From Bacillus sp. ISL-37 (GTDB lineage: Bacteria > Bacillota > Bacilli > Bacillales > Cytobacillaceae): a stretch of 60,880 nucleotides of DNA. A model generated the notes under the pieces. It was given only the letters and a program-made list of their open reading frames with translations. It was not told the origin of the DNA and did no database searches. Shown one piece after another: positions 18,001 through 26,054 of the stretch (position 1 is its first letter; each line of letters opens with the position of its first letter). The position numbers and the translations under genes were made by a program. The stretch lies in assembly GCF_018613315.1 (NCBI RefSeq), contig NZ_JAGGQL010000022.1, forward strand, positions 1 to 60,880. Direction: 5' to 3'.

Positions 18001-18345
18001 ATGGGGAATTGGCTGGATTTATGCCTTCTTGTATTTGCGAGCTTTCGTCTGACGAGGCTGATTGTTTATGATACAATCACTGAATTCCTTCGAGCACCAT
18101 TTCACGATATGGTGGAGGAGACCCTGGAGGATGGCAGTACGGAAACTTATATAGAAATTAAAGGAGAGGGACTCAAATATTGGATAGGCGAGCTATTAAG
18201 CTGCCACTGGTGCACTGGTATTTGGGCAACTTCTTTCCTATATTCTGGCTATGCATTGATACCGCAACTTTCAATGCCGGTCATCACTGTGCTTGCAATA
18301 GCCGGAATTGCTTCAGTAATCCAGCATTATTTCATTAAAGACTGA
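18001..18345 (+). CDS. yjcA: DUF1360 sporulation protein YjcA
   Basis: 114-aa membrane protein of the DUF1360/YjcA family. It has a hydrophobic N-terminus (LCLLVFASFRLTRLIVYD), a conserved ELLSCHWCTGIW motif with a CxxC, and a hydrophobic C-terminus. YjcA is made in the mother cell in B. subtilis. The ribosome site (AGGTGGTG) is poor but the position after the crust gene matches the B. subtilis order. Function unknown. Confidence 0.85.
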   Translation: MGNWLDLCLLVFASFRLTRLIVYDTITEFLRAPFHDMVEETLEDGSTETYIEIKGEGLKYWIGELLSCHWCTGIWATSFLYSGYALIPQLSMPVITVLAIAGIASVIQHYFIKD

Positions 18346-18382
18346 GCAGTATAACAAACCTAAATTAGTGAGTCCGTCCAGA

Positions 18383-18410
18383 ACCCGTTTGAAGATTTGT
18401 TCATAAACTA
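18383..18410 (+). promoter_or_regulatory. SigK-type promoter of a small basic peptide gene
   Basis: AACC is followed after 17 bases by CATAAACTA, a perfect CATAnnnTA -10 element, 33 bases before the 40-codon gene. Confidence 0.6.
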
Positions 18411-18443
18411 TCGTATGGACTCTTTAATGAAGGGGTTGTATTC

Positions 18444-18566
18444 ATGGAGGAAAAGCAAAAAACGAAAATCAGCAAAGGTTCTACTGTATCCAAAAGTAAT
18501 GCTTCAACCCGCAGAGTGCGTAAGAAACGTGGCTGTGGTTGCGGGAAAAAGAAAAAACAAGCATAA
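18444..18566 (+). CDS. Small basic Cys/Lys-rich spore peptide (40 aa)
   Basis: 40-aa peptide, very basic, ending in RKKRGCGCGKKKKQA. ATG at 18444 follows AAGGGG with good spacing, a SigK-type promoter lies upstream and a strong terminator follows, so it is a complete small unit in the coat cluster. The CGCG pair could allow cross-linking in the coat; that is inference. I do not recognise a named family. Confidence 0.7.
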   Translation: MEEKQKTKISKGSTVSKSNASTRRVRKKRGCGCGKKKKQA

Positions 18567-18570
18567 AACA

Positions 18571-18605
18571 GCGTCTGCCAAACTTTCTGGCAGGCGTTTT
18601 TTTTT
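18571..18605 (+). terminator. Terminator of the small basic peptide gene
   Basis: CGTCTGCCA / TGGCAGGCG stem with a seven-base loop followed by a long T run. Confidence 0.9.
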
Positions 18606-18829
18606 GTAGATTACGTCAAATAGGGAAGGCTATAAAAAGCAATAAGAGAGAGCTTTATTTTATTGAAAGGTCGTAAAAAGGTTATTAAGGATACAAAACT
18701 AAATTTACTTCCAAGAAGGCTAACTACCATTTTTACATTAATTGGATGTGAAACCAGCTTTAAAAAATTCATAAATTGGGTTTTAGACGTGGAAAATAAT
18801 TTTATCAGATGAAGCATAGGAAGGGATTA

Positions 18830-19321
18830 ATGATGAATATGAAACAAGCTGTAAGTATTTTAGCGATATTCATGCTGATTGGCGCTGGTACTGCGGGCTG
18901 TACTTCTTTTGGCAAAACATCTCCAGATAGCAGGAAGTCATTGATTCAGTCAGTCAATCCAGATCCAGGAGCGACAAATGATCTTGATGAGAAGAATATC
19001 AAACTGGCTAAGAAGGTCAAGAAAGATATTGCTGCACTTGATGAAATTTATGATGTTGCGGTCATCGCAGGTAAAGAAGACATATTGGTGGCTTATAAGG
19101 TCAAGCATTTAAAGCGGTTCGGCATGAAGCGGATCGAGAAAGAAATCAATAAGAAACTGGAAAAGAATTATCCTGATGAAGACTTCATTGTTTCTAGTGA
19201 TTATAAAATTTTTATTGAGGCGGTCGAGCTTCGGGAGAGAATGAAAGATCCGTCCTTTCCGGATAAAAAAGCAGAAGAACAATTGCAACGGATTATTTCT
19301 TTGAAAAAAGAATTAACTTAA
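18830..19321 (+). CDS. YhcN/YlaJ-type sporulation lipoprotein
   Basis: 163-aa lipoprotein with a signal peptide and lipobox GTAGC (Cys24), then a charged domain with DIAALDEIYDVAVIAG and a basic helix, like YhcN/YlaJ proteins of the spore inner membrane. Start ATG at 18830 (or 18833) behind AGGAAGGG. It lies 15 bases before spoVAC and is the first gene of a spoVA2-type operon. In known spoVA2 operons a YhcN-like lipoprotein occupies this place. Confidence 0.85.
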   Translation: MMNMKQAVSILAIFMLIGAGTAGCTSFGKTSPDSRKSLIQSVNPDPGATNDLDEKNIKLAKKVKKDIAALDEIYDVAVIAGKEDILVAYKVKHLKRFGMKRIEKEINKKLEKNYPDEDFIVSSDYKIFIEAVELRERMKDPSFPDKKAEEQLQRIISLKKELT

Positions 19322-19336
19322 GAAAGGATGGGTGAA

Positions 19337-19816
19337 ATGGGGGATAAACAAAAACAAAAGTTAACACCTGAACAGCAGCAGTATCAGGAGATGGAACAAA
19401 AGCATGAGCTTAAACGTCCGGTAGTTAAAAATTGCATCAAAGCATTTTTAGTTGGCGGATTGATTTGTGCGATTGGTCAGGCAATTACCTATTTTTATAT
19501 ATACTTTTTTAATTTTACCGAACAAACAGCTGGAAATCCGACAGTTGCTACGATGATTTTTCTTTCCATGCTGTTGACAGGCTTCGGTGTCTATGACCAT
19601 ATCGGTCAATTCGCAGGAGCGGGTAGTGCTGTTCCGGTGACCGGTTTTGGGAATTCTGTTATTGCAGCAGCTATTGAGCATCGAACTGAAGGCTTTGTTC
19701 TTGGTGTCGGTGGAAATATGTTCAAATTGGCAGGGTCAGTAATCTTATTTGGAGTCTTTGCAGCCTTCGTCGTTGCACTCGTAAAAACTTTGCTGATCAT
19801 GATGGGGGTGCTGTAA
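19337..19816 (+). CDS. spoVAC: Stage V sporulation protein AC
   Basis: 159-aa inner-spore-membrane protein of the SpoVA channel that moves dipicolinic acid. Four hydrophobic segments follow a charged N-terminus, with GVYDHIGQFAGAGSAVPVTGFGNS as the family landmark. SpoVAC is known as a mechanosensitive channel part in germination. ATG at 19337 is better spaced from AAAGGATGGG than ATG at 19328. The spoVAD start overlaps its stop region directly. Confidence 0.93.
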   Translation: MGDKQKQKLTPEQQQYQEMEQKHELKRPVVKNCIKAFLVGGLICAIGQAITYFYIYFFNFTEQTAGNPTVATMIFLSMLLTGFGVYDHIGQFAGAGSAVPVTGFGNSVIAAAIEHRTEGFVLGVGGNMFKLAGSVILFGVFAAFVVALVKTLLIMMGVL

Positions 19817-20830
19817 ATGTTGATTGGAAAGCAGTCATGGGAATTTGCGAACCGGCCTGTCATTGAATCATGGGGCACATCCGGCGGTCCTTTTGAAGCT
19901 GAGGGAAAACTGGCAGCTGACTTTGATGTCCTTCATGACGATTTGTGGATGGGTGAAGACTCATACGAGAAAGCTCATAGAGTTTTACTTGAAGAGGCAA
20001 TCAAATCGGCCTTGCAAAAAGGTGAATTCAATAAAGAGGACATGCAGTTTATGCTTGCAGGCGATTTAATCAATCAGATCACACCGACGAGTTTTGCGGC
20101 AAGGACGATGGAAATCCCTTATTTTGGTCTCTTCGGTGCTTGCTCTACCTCAATGGAAGGTCTTGCGCTAGCATCTTTCATTGTGAACTACCAGGGAGCA
20201 AAGAAGACTGTAACTGGCGCATCAAGCCACAATTCTGCAGCGGAAAAACAATTTCGCTATCCGACAGAATATGGCGGACAAAAACCACCAACAGCGCAGT
20301 GGACTGTAACCGGAGCAGGAGCTGCTGTTGTAACGGACAATTCGAATAAACAGGGAAAAATCGTCACCACCTCTGCCACTATCGGGAAAGTGGTGGATAT
20401 GGGAATTTCGGATCCATTTAATATGGGCGGAGCAATGGCACCTGCCGCAGCGGATACGATCATTGCACACTTTAAAGATTTGAATCGTAATCCATCTTAT
20501 TATGATTTAGTTGTAACAGGTGATCTTGGAAGGATTGGGCAGGCTACTGCATACGAGCTTTTGCAGCAGTCTGGACTGGACATAACAAAGGAACAATTTC
20601 AGGATTGCGGTTTGATGATTTATAACGAGGACCAGCAAGTGCAATCTGGAGGCAGCGGAGCAGGATGTTCTGCTTCCGTGTTATATGGCCACTTATTAAA
20701 TCAAATGAAAAAAGGTGTCTATAAGAGAATACTTGTTGTTGCTACAGGAGCCCTGTTATCACCGCTCTCGTTCCAGCAAAAAGAAACCATTCCATGTATA
20801 GCCCATGCTGTCTCAATTGAAATGAACTAA
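19817..20830 (+). CDS. spoVAD: Stage V sporulation protein AD
   Basis: 337-aa thiolase-fold soluble component of the SpoVA system that binds dipicolinic acid. Landmarks are [13 protein letters not shown], a Cys-containing [15 protein letters not shown], and [15 protein letters not shown]. It starts at the base after the spoVAC stop, with GGGGGTG as ribosome site inside spoVAC. Same operon. Confidence 0.95.
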   Translation: MLIGKQSWEFANRPVIESWGTSGGPFEAEGKLAADFDVLHDDLWMGEDSYEKAHRVLLEEAIKSALQKGEFNKEDMQFMLAGDLINQITPTSFAARTMEIPYFGLFGACSTSMEGLALASFIVNYQGAKKTVTGASSHNSAAEKQFRYPTEYGGQKPPTAQWTVTGAGAAVVTDNSNKQGKIVTTSATIGKVVDMGISDPFNMGGAMAPAAADTIIAHFKDLNRNPSYYDLVVTGDLGRIGQATAYELLQQSGLDITKEQFQDCGLMIYNEDQQVQSGGSGAGCSASVLYGHLLNQMKKGVYKRILVVATGALLSPLSFQQKETIPCIAHAVSIEMN

Positions 20831-20844
20831 AAGGAGGAATCGCT

Positions 20845-21201
20845 TTGCTACCAATGTTTTTCTGGGCTTTTGTTGTCGGAGGCTTGATCTGTGTATTCGG
20901 CCAGTTAATGTTTGATATCGCGAAATTGACACCAGGGCACACGATGAGTCTGCTTGTTGTCATTGGTGCTGTCCTTGATGGTTTCGGGCTTTATGAACCA
21001 TTAATTGATTTTGCTGGAGCTGGTGCTACGATTCCAATCACAAGCTTTGGGAATTCGCTTGTTCACGGAGCGCTTCAGGAAGCAGAGCAGCATGGGCTGG
21101 TCGGTGTCCTGACAGGCATGTTCGAAATCACGAGTTCTGGTATATCGGCTGCTGTGATTTTTGGCTTTATCGGCGCCCTGATATTTAAACCAAAAGGTTG
21201 A
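20845..21201 (+). CDS. spoVAE: Stage V sporulation protein AE (AEb type)
   Basis: 118-aa membrane protein of SpoVAEb type. It shares with SpoVAC the [23 protein letters not shown] block, as expected for these two paralogues. The start is TTG at 20845 behind AAAGGAGG at good spacing. Operon order AC-AD-AE is conserved. It probably completes the membrane part of the dipicolinic-acid channel. Confidence 0.92.
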   Translation: MLPMFFWAFVVGGLICVFGQLMFDIAKLTPGHTMSLLVVIGAVLDGFGLYEPLIDFAGAGATIPITSFGNSLVHGALQEAEQHGLVGVLTGMFEITSSGISAAVIFGFIGALIFKPKG

Positions 21202-21225
21202 TTCTGTGTTTCAAGGGATGATTTA

Positions 21226-21942
21226 ATGCCGGATATTTTTAGAACGATCATACGCTCTATTTTGCTGATTTTAGGCTTATTTATCATTACAAAGCTTCTT
21301 GGGAAAAAGCAGTTATCGAGTCTGTCATTTTTTGAATATATCGTAGGCATCACTGTAGGAGATATTGCTGGTACATTAGCGATGGATCCTGATTTGAGCT
21401 TGAGGGATGGAATTGCCAGTCTGGTTGTTTGGTCATTCGTCCCTTTGGCGATTTCAACGATATCCTTAAGAAGCAGAGCATTTCGCAAAATAGTTGAGGG
21501 GAAATCAACTACCTTCATTGAAAATGGTAATATTCTCGAAAAAAATATGCGGAAAGAAAAATACAGCATAGATGAACTCCTGGAACAACTTCGCAAGAAA
21601 AGTGTATTTAAGGTAGCTGATGTTGAGTTTGCTTCTCTTGATTCCAATGGAGAATTGAGTGTTTTATTGAAGAAAGCCAAACAGCCTTTAAAGTATGAAG
21701 ATATCGGAATTAAAGTGGAAGCAGAGTCTGCTTCGGTGTCCGTTATGATGGACGGTAAATTTATCGAGGAAAACTTAAGGCAAGCTGGTCTGAATAGAGT
21801 TGAACTGATTGCAAAAATCCAAGCTAAAGGATATCAGCCACAACAAGTCTTTTATGCAGAAATGGATTCTAGAGGAAACCTTAGTGTTGATTTATATGAT
21901 GAATTTATATTCTGCCCTTTCCCGGACTTTGATTCAGTTTAA
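21226..21942 (+). CDS. DUF421 (YetF-type) membrane protein
   Basis: 238-aa DUF421 protein with three N-terminal membrane spans (GKKQLSSLSFFEYIVGITVGD is the landmark) and a soluble tail with two alpha/beta repeats. YetF-like proteins are common partners of spoVA2 operons, where their removal alters germination or heat resistance; that role is inferred here. It lies 24 bases after spoVAE and likely ends the operon. I see no clear terminator. Confidence 0.88.
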   Translation: MPDIFRTIIRSILLILGLFIITKLLGKKQLSSLSFFEYIVGITVGDIAGTLAMDPDLSLRDGIASLVVWSFVPLAISTISLRSRAFRKIVEGKSTTFIENGNILEKNMRKEKYSIDELLEQLRKKSVFKVADVEFASLDSNGELSVLLKKAKQPLKYEDIGIKVEAESASVSVMMDGKFIEENLRQAGLNRVELIAKIQAKGYQPQQVFYAEMDSRGNLSVDLYDEFIFCPFPDFDSV

Positions 21943-21976
21943 TAGATGATTTTCAAATGAATGGGGGCTCGCCCAT

Positions 21977-22004
21977 ACATATTCGTTAAGCCTCACATAT
22001 ATTG
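21977..22004 (+). promoter_or_regulatory. SigK-like promoter of the YjcZ peptide
   Basis: AC at 21977 is followed after 17 bases by CATATATTG, which differs from CATAnnnTA at the last base. Confidence 0.4.
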
Positions 22005-22036
22005 CTAATGAGTAATAAAAAGTGAGGTGAAGAAGA

Positions 22037-22162
22037 ATGGGCTACGGTTGGTGTGGCGGCGGCTACGGCTACGGAGGTGGCGGCTACGGAGGTTCCACTT
22101 TCGTATTGATCGTCGTATTGTTCATTTTGTTGATTATTGTAGGAGCAAGCTTCTACAACTAA
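22037..22162 (+). CDS. YjcZ-family sporulation peptide (41 aa)
   Basis: 41-aa peptide with a Gly/Tyr-rich head ([18 protein letters not shown]) and a single C-terminal membrane helix ending ASFYN. This is the classic YjcZ/YhzX-type layout found in many Bacillus spores. GTGAGGTGAAG precedes the ATG and a terminator follows. Function unknown; likely membrane-anchored. Confidence 0.88.
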   Translation: MGYGWCGGGYGYGGGGYGGSTFVLIVVLFILLIIVGASFYN

Positions 22163-22175
22163 GAAAGGGAAGGAG

Positions 22176-22204
22176 AAGCTGTTCCAATCGGAACAGCTTT
22201 TTCT
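22176..22204 (+). terminator. Terminator of the YjcZ gene
   Basis: AAGCTGTTCC / GGAACAGCTT stem with a short loop followed by a T run. Confidence 0.9.
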
Positions 22205-22240
22205 GCATAGACTAATGCTGATTTTTTTGGGCTCTCTTTC

Positions 22241-22267
22241 ACCATTTTATGCTTCCTTCATACAATA
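22241..22267 (+). promoter_or_regulatory. SigK-type promoter of spoVIF
   Basis: ACC is followed, 16 bases after the AC, by CATACAATA, a perfect CATAnnnTA box, 30 bases before the ATG. SpoVIF is SigK-controlled in B. subtilis. Confidence 0.75.
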
Positions 22268-22296
22268 GAGTAGTTAAAGAAGGAGGCGTGATTTAT

Positions 22297-22551
22297 ATGG
22301 ATAATAATTTCTTCAAGAATATAGAGAAAAAAACGGGCGTAAATATGAATGATGTATTTGAGTTAGCGAATTCATTACAAAATGCGAACTTTAAAGATGA
22401 GCAAACTGTAAGAGGCGTAATCCGCCGTGTTTCAAAAATGGCTAACAAACCGGTAAATAAAGAAATGGAAGACAAAATTGTAGAATCCATTGTTAAGGAT
22501 GGAAAGCAGCTTGATTTTGGCCAAATCTCCAAAATGATCAACAAGAAGTAA
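22297..22551 (+). CDS. spoVIF: Stage VI sporulation protein F (YjcC)
   Basis: 84-aa SpoVIF. The N-terminal DNNFFKNIEKKTGV and C-terminal QLDFGQISKMINK segments are typical. It is needed for late coat assembly and stabilises GerE in B. subtilis. ATG at 22297 has AAGGAGG upstream. Monocistronic with a SigK promoter and its own terminator. Confidence 0.92.
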   Translation: MDNNFFKNIEKKTGVNMNDVFELANSLQNANFKDEQTVRGVIRRVSKMANKPVNKEMEDKIVESIVKDGKQLDFGQISKMINKK

Positions 22552-22561
22552 TTCTTGAATG

Positions 22562-22602
22562 CCAAATCAGGACCTGAGTTTATATCCCCAGGTCCTGATT
22601 TG
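22562..22602. terminator. Bidirectional terminator between spoVIF and yjcD
   Basis: CCAAATCAGGACCTG pairs with AGGTCCTGATTTGG around a loop of about 12 bases, followed by CATTTTTC. It overlaps the last codons of yjcD. Confidence 0.88.
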
Positions 22603-24898
22603 GCATTTTTCTCTTAATATTGGATAAAAAACGGGAAGGATTAGCTTTTCTTCCACGTCTTTTTTGTGGAACTGAAATGAATAAGTTCTTTTCTGCCCTT
22701 GTCACTGCTACATAAAGCAGTCGGCGTTCTTCTTCGAGCGGCTGGAGGTCTCCATTACGATAGGCGTCCAAAGCATAATCATGAGGGATGCTTCCGTCTA
22801 CGGTACCAATGATGTAGACATTTCCGTATTCAAGCCCCTTGGCTCGATGAATGGTGCTCAATGTGATGGCGTCAGTCAGGTTCCTGCTGCTTCGCTTGAT
22901 TTCAGCGTTCATGGCTGTCATATGGTCAGCATGCTCGATGAATTCTCCGACGGTTTTAAAGTTGCGTGCCGCCACTTTTAAATCCCGGATGTCGTCCGAG
23001 CCCTTTTCAAGCTGGTTGCCTTCATTTCCGCGCTTTTTGATAAAGTCCTGATAACCAAGGTCCTTTTCAACTATATCGATTGCCGCAACTGGAGAGAGAG
23101 TTGATAGAGAGCGTACAATCGGAATGAGTCTTTTTAGCTTTTGTTCCTGGAAGGCAAAGCCGGTTTTTACATGGGTAAGTGCTTCAAGCATGGAACAATC
23201 GTTCAGGATGCTATTCGCTTGTAAATCACGGAAAATCGACTGCTTTAAAAATAGTGATGGAAGAATATTTTTGATTGCCTCTGAGTCATCAGGATTCATG
23301 CTTAGCCGCAGAAATGACAGCATTCCTTTTATCATGAAACGCTCGTAAAAGGATTCAATATCCTGATCAAGACGGAATGGCAAGCTTGAATTCGCCAGCC
23401 TCTCGAATACTGCACGGCTGGCTGCATTCGTCCTGAACAGGATAGAGAAATCACCGGGGCGTTCGCCTTGTTCGACCCGTTCTTTTATATCTGTCAGAAT
23501 CATCGTTGCTTCTTCTTCTTCATCATAAGGATGGAAGATTACTGGCGGACGCTCACCTGAAAATTGGGCCCGCATTTCTTTTTCATGACGGGTGAGATTT
23601 GCAGAAATTAAAGTGTTTGCTGTCTCGACAATCTCATGCGCCGAGCGGTAATTCTGGTTTAAGATGATTAAATTTGTATTTTTGAAATCTGTCTTAAAGT
23701 TAAATAGATAGGCAGGGTCACTGCCTCGGAATGAATAGATTGACTGGTCGTCATCGCCGACAGCGCAAACATTTCCATGCTTGCTAGAGAGCATTTTCAT
23801 AAGTTCGTATTGAACTTTATTAATATCCTGGAACTCGTCTATTAAAAAATAGTGAAAACGATTTTGGTAGTTTTCAAGTATTTCAGGCTTTTCCTTAAAA
23901 AGCTTATAACAGCCCAGAAGCATGTCATCAAAATCGAATAACTTCTGCCTGTCTTTAGCAGCTTCATAGTCTTTATACAGCAAAGCCACCTTTTCTTCCC
24001 ATGGAGATTCTGGCTTAACTTCGTGTGGCATGATCATCGTGTTTTTCCATAAGCCGATTTGCTGGAGTGCGAGGTCATAGGCAAACTCTTTTTCATCCAG
24101 CTGAAGCTTTCGGCCAGCCTCCTTTAATATCTGTTCCCGCTGCCATTCTTTTTTCATCAGCTTGTCAGATGACCAATTTTCACGGTCATGGAAACAAAGG
24201 ATTCGATAGAAGATGCTATGGAAGGTGCCAGCAATCAGCTGGTTAACCTTAGAGGGGGACATTCCCGGATAAAGGGCAATCCTTTTCTTCATTTCAGCGG
24301 CAGCCTTTGCTGTGAAGGTGACAAGCATGATAGAACCGGGATCAACTTTCTTCTCTTCAATCATGAAGGCGGTTCTTGCGGTCAGTACTCTCGTCTTTCC
24401 ACTCCCAGCACCAGCTAAAATTAATAATGGCCCATCTATAGAAACAACAGCTTTTTCCTGGTTGCCATCGAAATGGATCCCAGCTTCTTTAAGGTGTTTT
24501 AAATAATTTAACTTTACCCCTGGCTTAGCCGGAGGGAACGGATTAAAAGGTGAAGGAATCTTTACTTCCCGTGGGAATATGAATTTTTCCTCTCTTTCAG
24601 CTTCAGCCGTAATGGAACGGGCCTTCGGGATCCGGAAGCCATTTCGTTCGATATATTCCGCTTCCTCGGAAGATTGAACGGACGGGGAGGATTCATTTTG
24701 TTCACTGCAATCTTCTTTTGCGGAAAGGTGATGATAGAAATGGGGCTTGTCCTTAATGCCGAGATAAAGCCGGACAGGGCCTCCGCATACAGAACAGGTG
24801 AGCATCCCTTTTTTTCCGTCATCATAAAGCTTTTGATAATCCTCACGGTTATATCGATCCAGGCTTATTAACTGTTGATTATACGTGGCTGTTTTCAT
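22580..24898 (-). CDS. yjcD: UvrD/Rep-type helicase YjcD with CoiA-like N-terminal domain
   Basis: 772-aa superfamily 1A ATP-dependent DNA helicase. The motor has Walker A LAGAGSGKT, DEFQDIN (motif II), GDDDQSIYSFRG (motif III) and a C-terminal STIHRAKGLEY and VAVTRA. The first ~70 residues carry C35, C38, H53, H56/H57 and C64 in a pattern matching the start of CoiA. I start at ATG 24898 (MKTATYNQ) with GAGGG before it; the upstream ATG at 24910 lacks spacing. The role is DNA repair or recombination in principle; the substrate is unknown. Confidence 0.9.
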   Translation of the reverse strand: MKTATYNQQLISLDRYNREDYQKLYDDGKKGMLTCSVCGGPVRLYLGIKDKPHFYHHLSAKEDCSEQNESSPSVQSSEEAEYIERNGFRIPKARSITAEAEREEKFIFPREVKIPSPFNPFPPAKPGVKLNYLKHLKEAGIHFDGNQEKAVVSIDGPLLILAGAGSGKTRVLTARTAFMIEEKKVDPGSIMLVTFTAKAAAEMKKRIALYPGMSPSKVNQLIAGTFHSIFYRILCFHDRENWSSDKLMKKEWQREQILKEAGRKLQLDEKEFAYDLALQQIGLWKNTMIMPHEVKPESPWEEKVALLYKDYEAAKDRQKLFDFDDMLLGCYKLFKEKPEILENYQNRFHYFLIDEFQDINKVQYELMKMLSSKHGNVCAVGDDDQSIYSFRGSDPAYLFNFKTDFKNTNLIILNQNYRSAHEIVETANTLISANLTRHEKEMRAQFSGERPPVIFHPYDEEEEATMILTDIKERVEQGERPGDFSILFRTNAASRAVFERLANSSLPFRLDQDIESFYERFMIKGMLSFLRLSMNPDDSEAIKNILPSLFLKQSIFRDLQANSILNDCSMLEALTHVKTGFAFQEQKLKRLIPIVRSLSTLSPVAAIDIVEKDLGYQDFIKKRGNEGNQLEKGSDDIRDLKVAARNFKTVGEFIEHADHMTAMNAEIKRSSRNLTDAITLSTIHRAKGLEYGNVYIIGTVDGSIPHDYALDAYRNGDLQPLEEERRLLYVAVTRAEKNLFISVPQKRRGRKANPSRFLSNIKRKMPNQDLGI

Positions 24899-25120
24899 GT
24901 TTTCCCTCATCTCCGACCAAAAATAGCACAATCTCTATCATAGCAGAATAAGATTTTTAACAAAAGGTGTTTTAGGTATCCATACACACTTTGTGCATAC
25001 ATTATATCTAGGGCGGAAGCCGAAAAAAATTTTCATTAGCAGTTTAGTACGGTCATAAACAGGGAAAAGGAAAAGAAGAATATAGTGAGAAAAAAATAAT
25101 TATACTTGGGGGATACCAAA

Positions 25121-25459
25121 ATGGGATACATTCTTCCAGTGACAAATTATCAATATATACAATATGCTGAGCGTGAAATAGGGATAGATTATGATCCGTT
25201 CCAGATTAATAAAATCGCAAAGATCCGCAAAGAAGATCCTGTAGAACAGGGACAGGATCAGGAACAGCGGGAGCAAGCAGTAGAACCCATGAAAAAGCGC
25301 AAGGACCATCAGCCTGTGGCACGAATGCAGCTGGCAGCCTCTGATATAAGCTTCTCTAATACGGATCAGGTTTATAAGAAGAAGGTAAATCCTTCAGTGG
25401 TCAGCCAGGCATATGCTGAATTAACGGGAAAAGGAAGGCACTACAGCGAGTCAATTTAA
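25121..25459 (+). CDS. Hypothetical protein (112 aa) at the yjcE position
   Basis: 112-aa hydrophilic protein with a Tyr-rich N-terminus (GYILPVTNYQYIQYAERE) and a Gln/Glu/Lys-rich middle. GGGGGATACC precedes ATG at 25121 and a good terminator follows. It stands where B. subtilis has yjcE, but I can claim only position. A CATACATTA box at 24996 resembles a SigK -10, though no AC -35 fits. Confidence 0.75.
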   Translation: MGYILPVTNYQYIQYAEREIGIDYDPFQINKIAKIRKEDPVEQGQDQEQREQAVEPMKKRKDHQPVARMQLAASDISFSNTDQVYKKKVNPSVVSQAYAELTGKGRHYSESI

Positions 25460-25480
25460 ACTAGCTGTAGTGCCTTTTTT
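25436..25480 (+). terminator. Terminator of the 112-aa gene
   Basis: AGGCACTACAGC pairs with GCTGTAGTGCCT, followed by a T run; the stop codon lies in the loop. Confidence 0.9.
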
Positions 25481-25579
25481 TATTGTAAAAGGACTGTTTT
25501 TGTAAAGATTTACGAAGGAATAAGGTAATCCAATCCAATATTGTATTCACTAGCAACAAAGTGTGAATAAAGAGTCATC

Positions 25580-25614
25580 AAAAAAAAGACTCCACTCATA
25601 AAAGAATGGAGTTT
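25580..25614 (-). terminator. Terminator of yjcG-yjcF
   Basis: On the minus strand ACTCCATTC pairs with GAGTGGAGT, followed by a run of T, ten bases after yjcF. Confidence 0.85.
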
Positions 25615-25622
25615 CAGTAAAT

Positions 25623-26048
25623 TTAAATGGATTTTTTCATTGTTTTATGTGGGATTCCGGCATCCAGGAATTCTTCTGATACCGTTTCATATCCTAGCTT
25701 GCTGTAAAATGGGATAGCATGTGTCTGCGCGTTCAATTTCAAGGTTGATATGCCTTGTGACTTGGCATAATCCTCGATTTCATTCATGATCGCGACTCCA
25801 GCGCCTGTTTTGCGGTTTTCTTTTAAAACGCAAATACGTTCTACCTTGCCGATTCCATCAAGTACACGGAATCTTCCAGCACCAGCTGCTTTTCTGTTAT
25901 CATCATATAACACAAAATGAACAGATTCGGATTCAAATTGATCGATTTCTTCTTCTTCCGGAACATTTTGTTCATGAATGAATACACTCTTGCGTACTTC
26001 GAATGCATCTGCTAATTCTTGATCGTTGTTTACAATTTTTACTTCCAC
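25623..26048 (-). CDS. yjcF: GNAT-family N-acetyltransferase YjcF
   Basis: 141-aa GNAT-fold acetyltransferase. It has the N-terminal VRKSVFIHEQNVP segment of the ElaA/YjcF group, the acetyl-CoA loop as VLKENRKTGAGVAIM, and the C-terminal FYSKLGYETVSEEF. The substrate is unknown. The start is GTG at 26048 behind AAAGGAAT, which lies within the end of yjcG, so the two genes are coupled. Confidence 0.92.
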   Translation of the reverse strand: MEVKIVNNDQELADAFEVRKSVFIHEQNVPEEEEIDQFESESVHFVLYDDNRKAAGAGRFRVLDGIGKVERICVLKENRKTGAGVAIMNEIEDYAKSQGISTLKLNAQTHAIPFYSKLGYETVSEEFLDAGIPHKTMKKSI

Positions 26049-26054
26049 GTTAGA

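Noticed and set aside
18001-18036. Alternative assignment of yjcA as a shadow of the minus-strand frame
   Set aside because: The + frame has the DUF1360 CHWCTGIW motif and the expected gene order, despite its weak ribosome site.
17837-18076. 79-codon minus-strand frame between the CotY/Z gene and yjcA
   Set aside because: It overlaps the SigK promoter of the crust gene and the start of yjcA, and has low-complexity composition without a ribosome site.
18611-18817. 68-codon minus-strand frame before the YhcN-like gene
   Set aside because: No ribosome site and no recognisable features; it occupies the promoter region of the spoVA2 operon.
22580-24931. Upstream starts for the yjcD helicase at 24910 or 24931
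   Set aside because: The ATG at 24910 directly touches its GGAG, and the first residues from 24931 have no ribosome site; ATG 24898 fits best.
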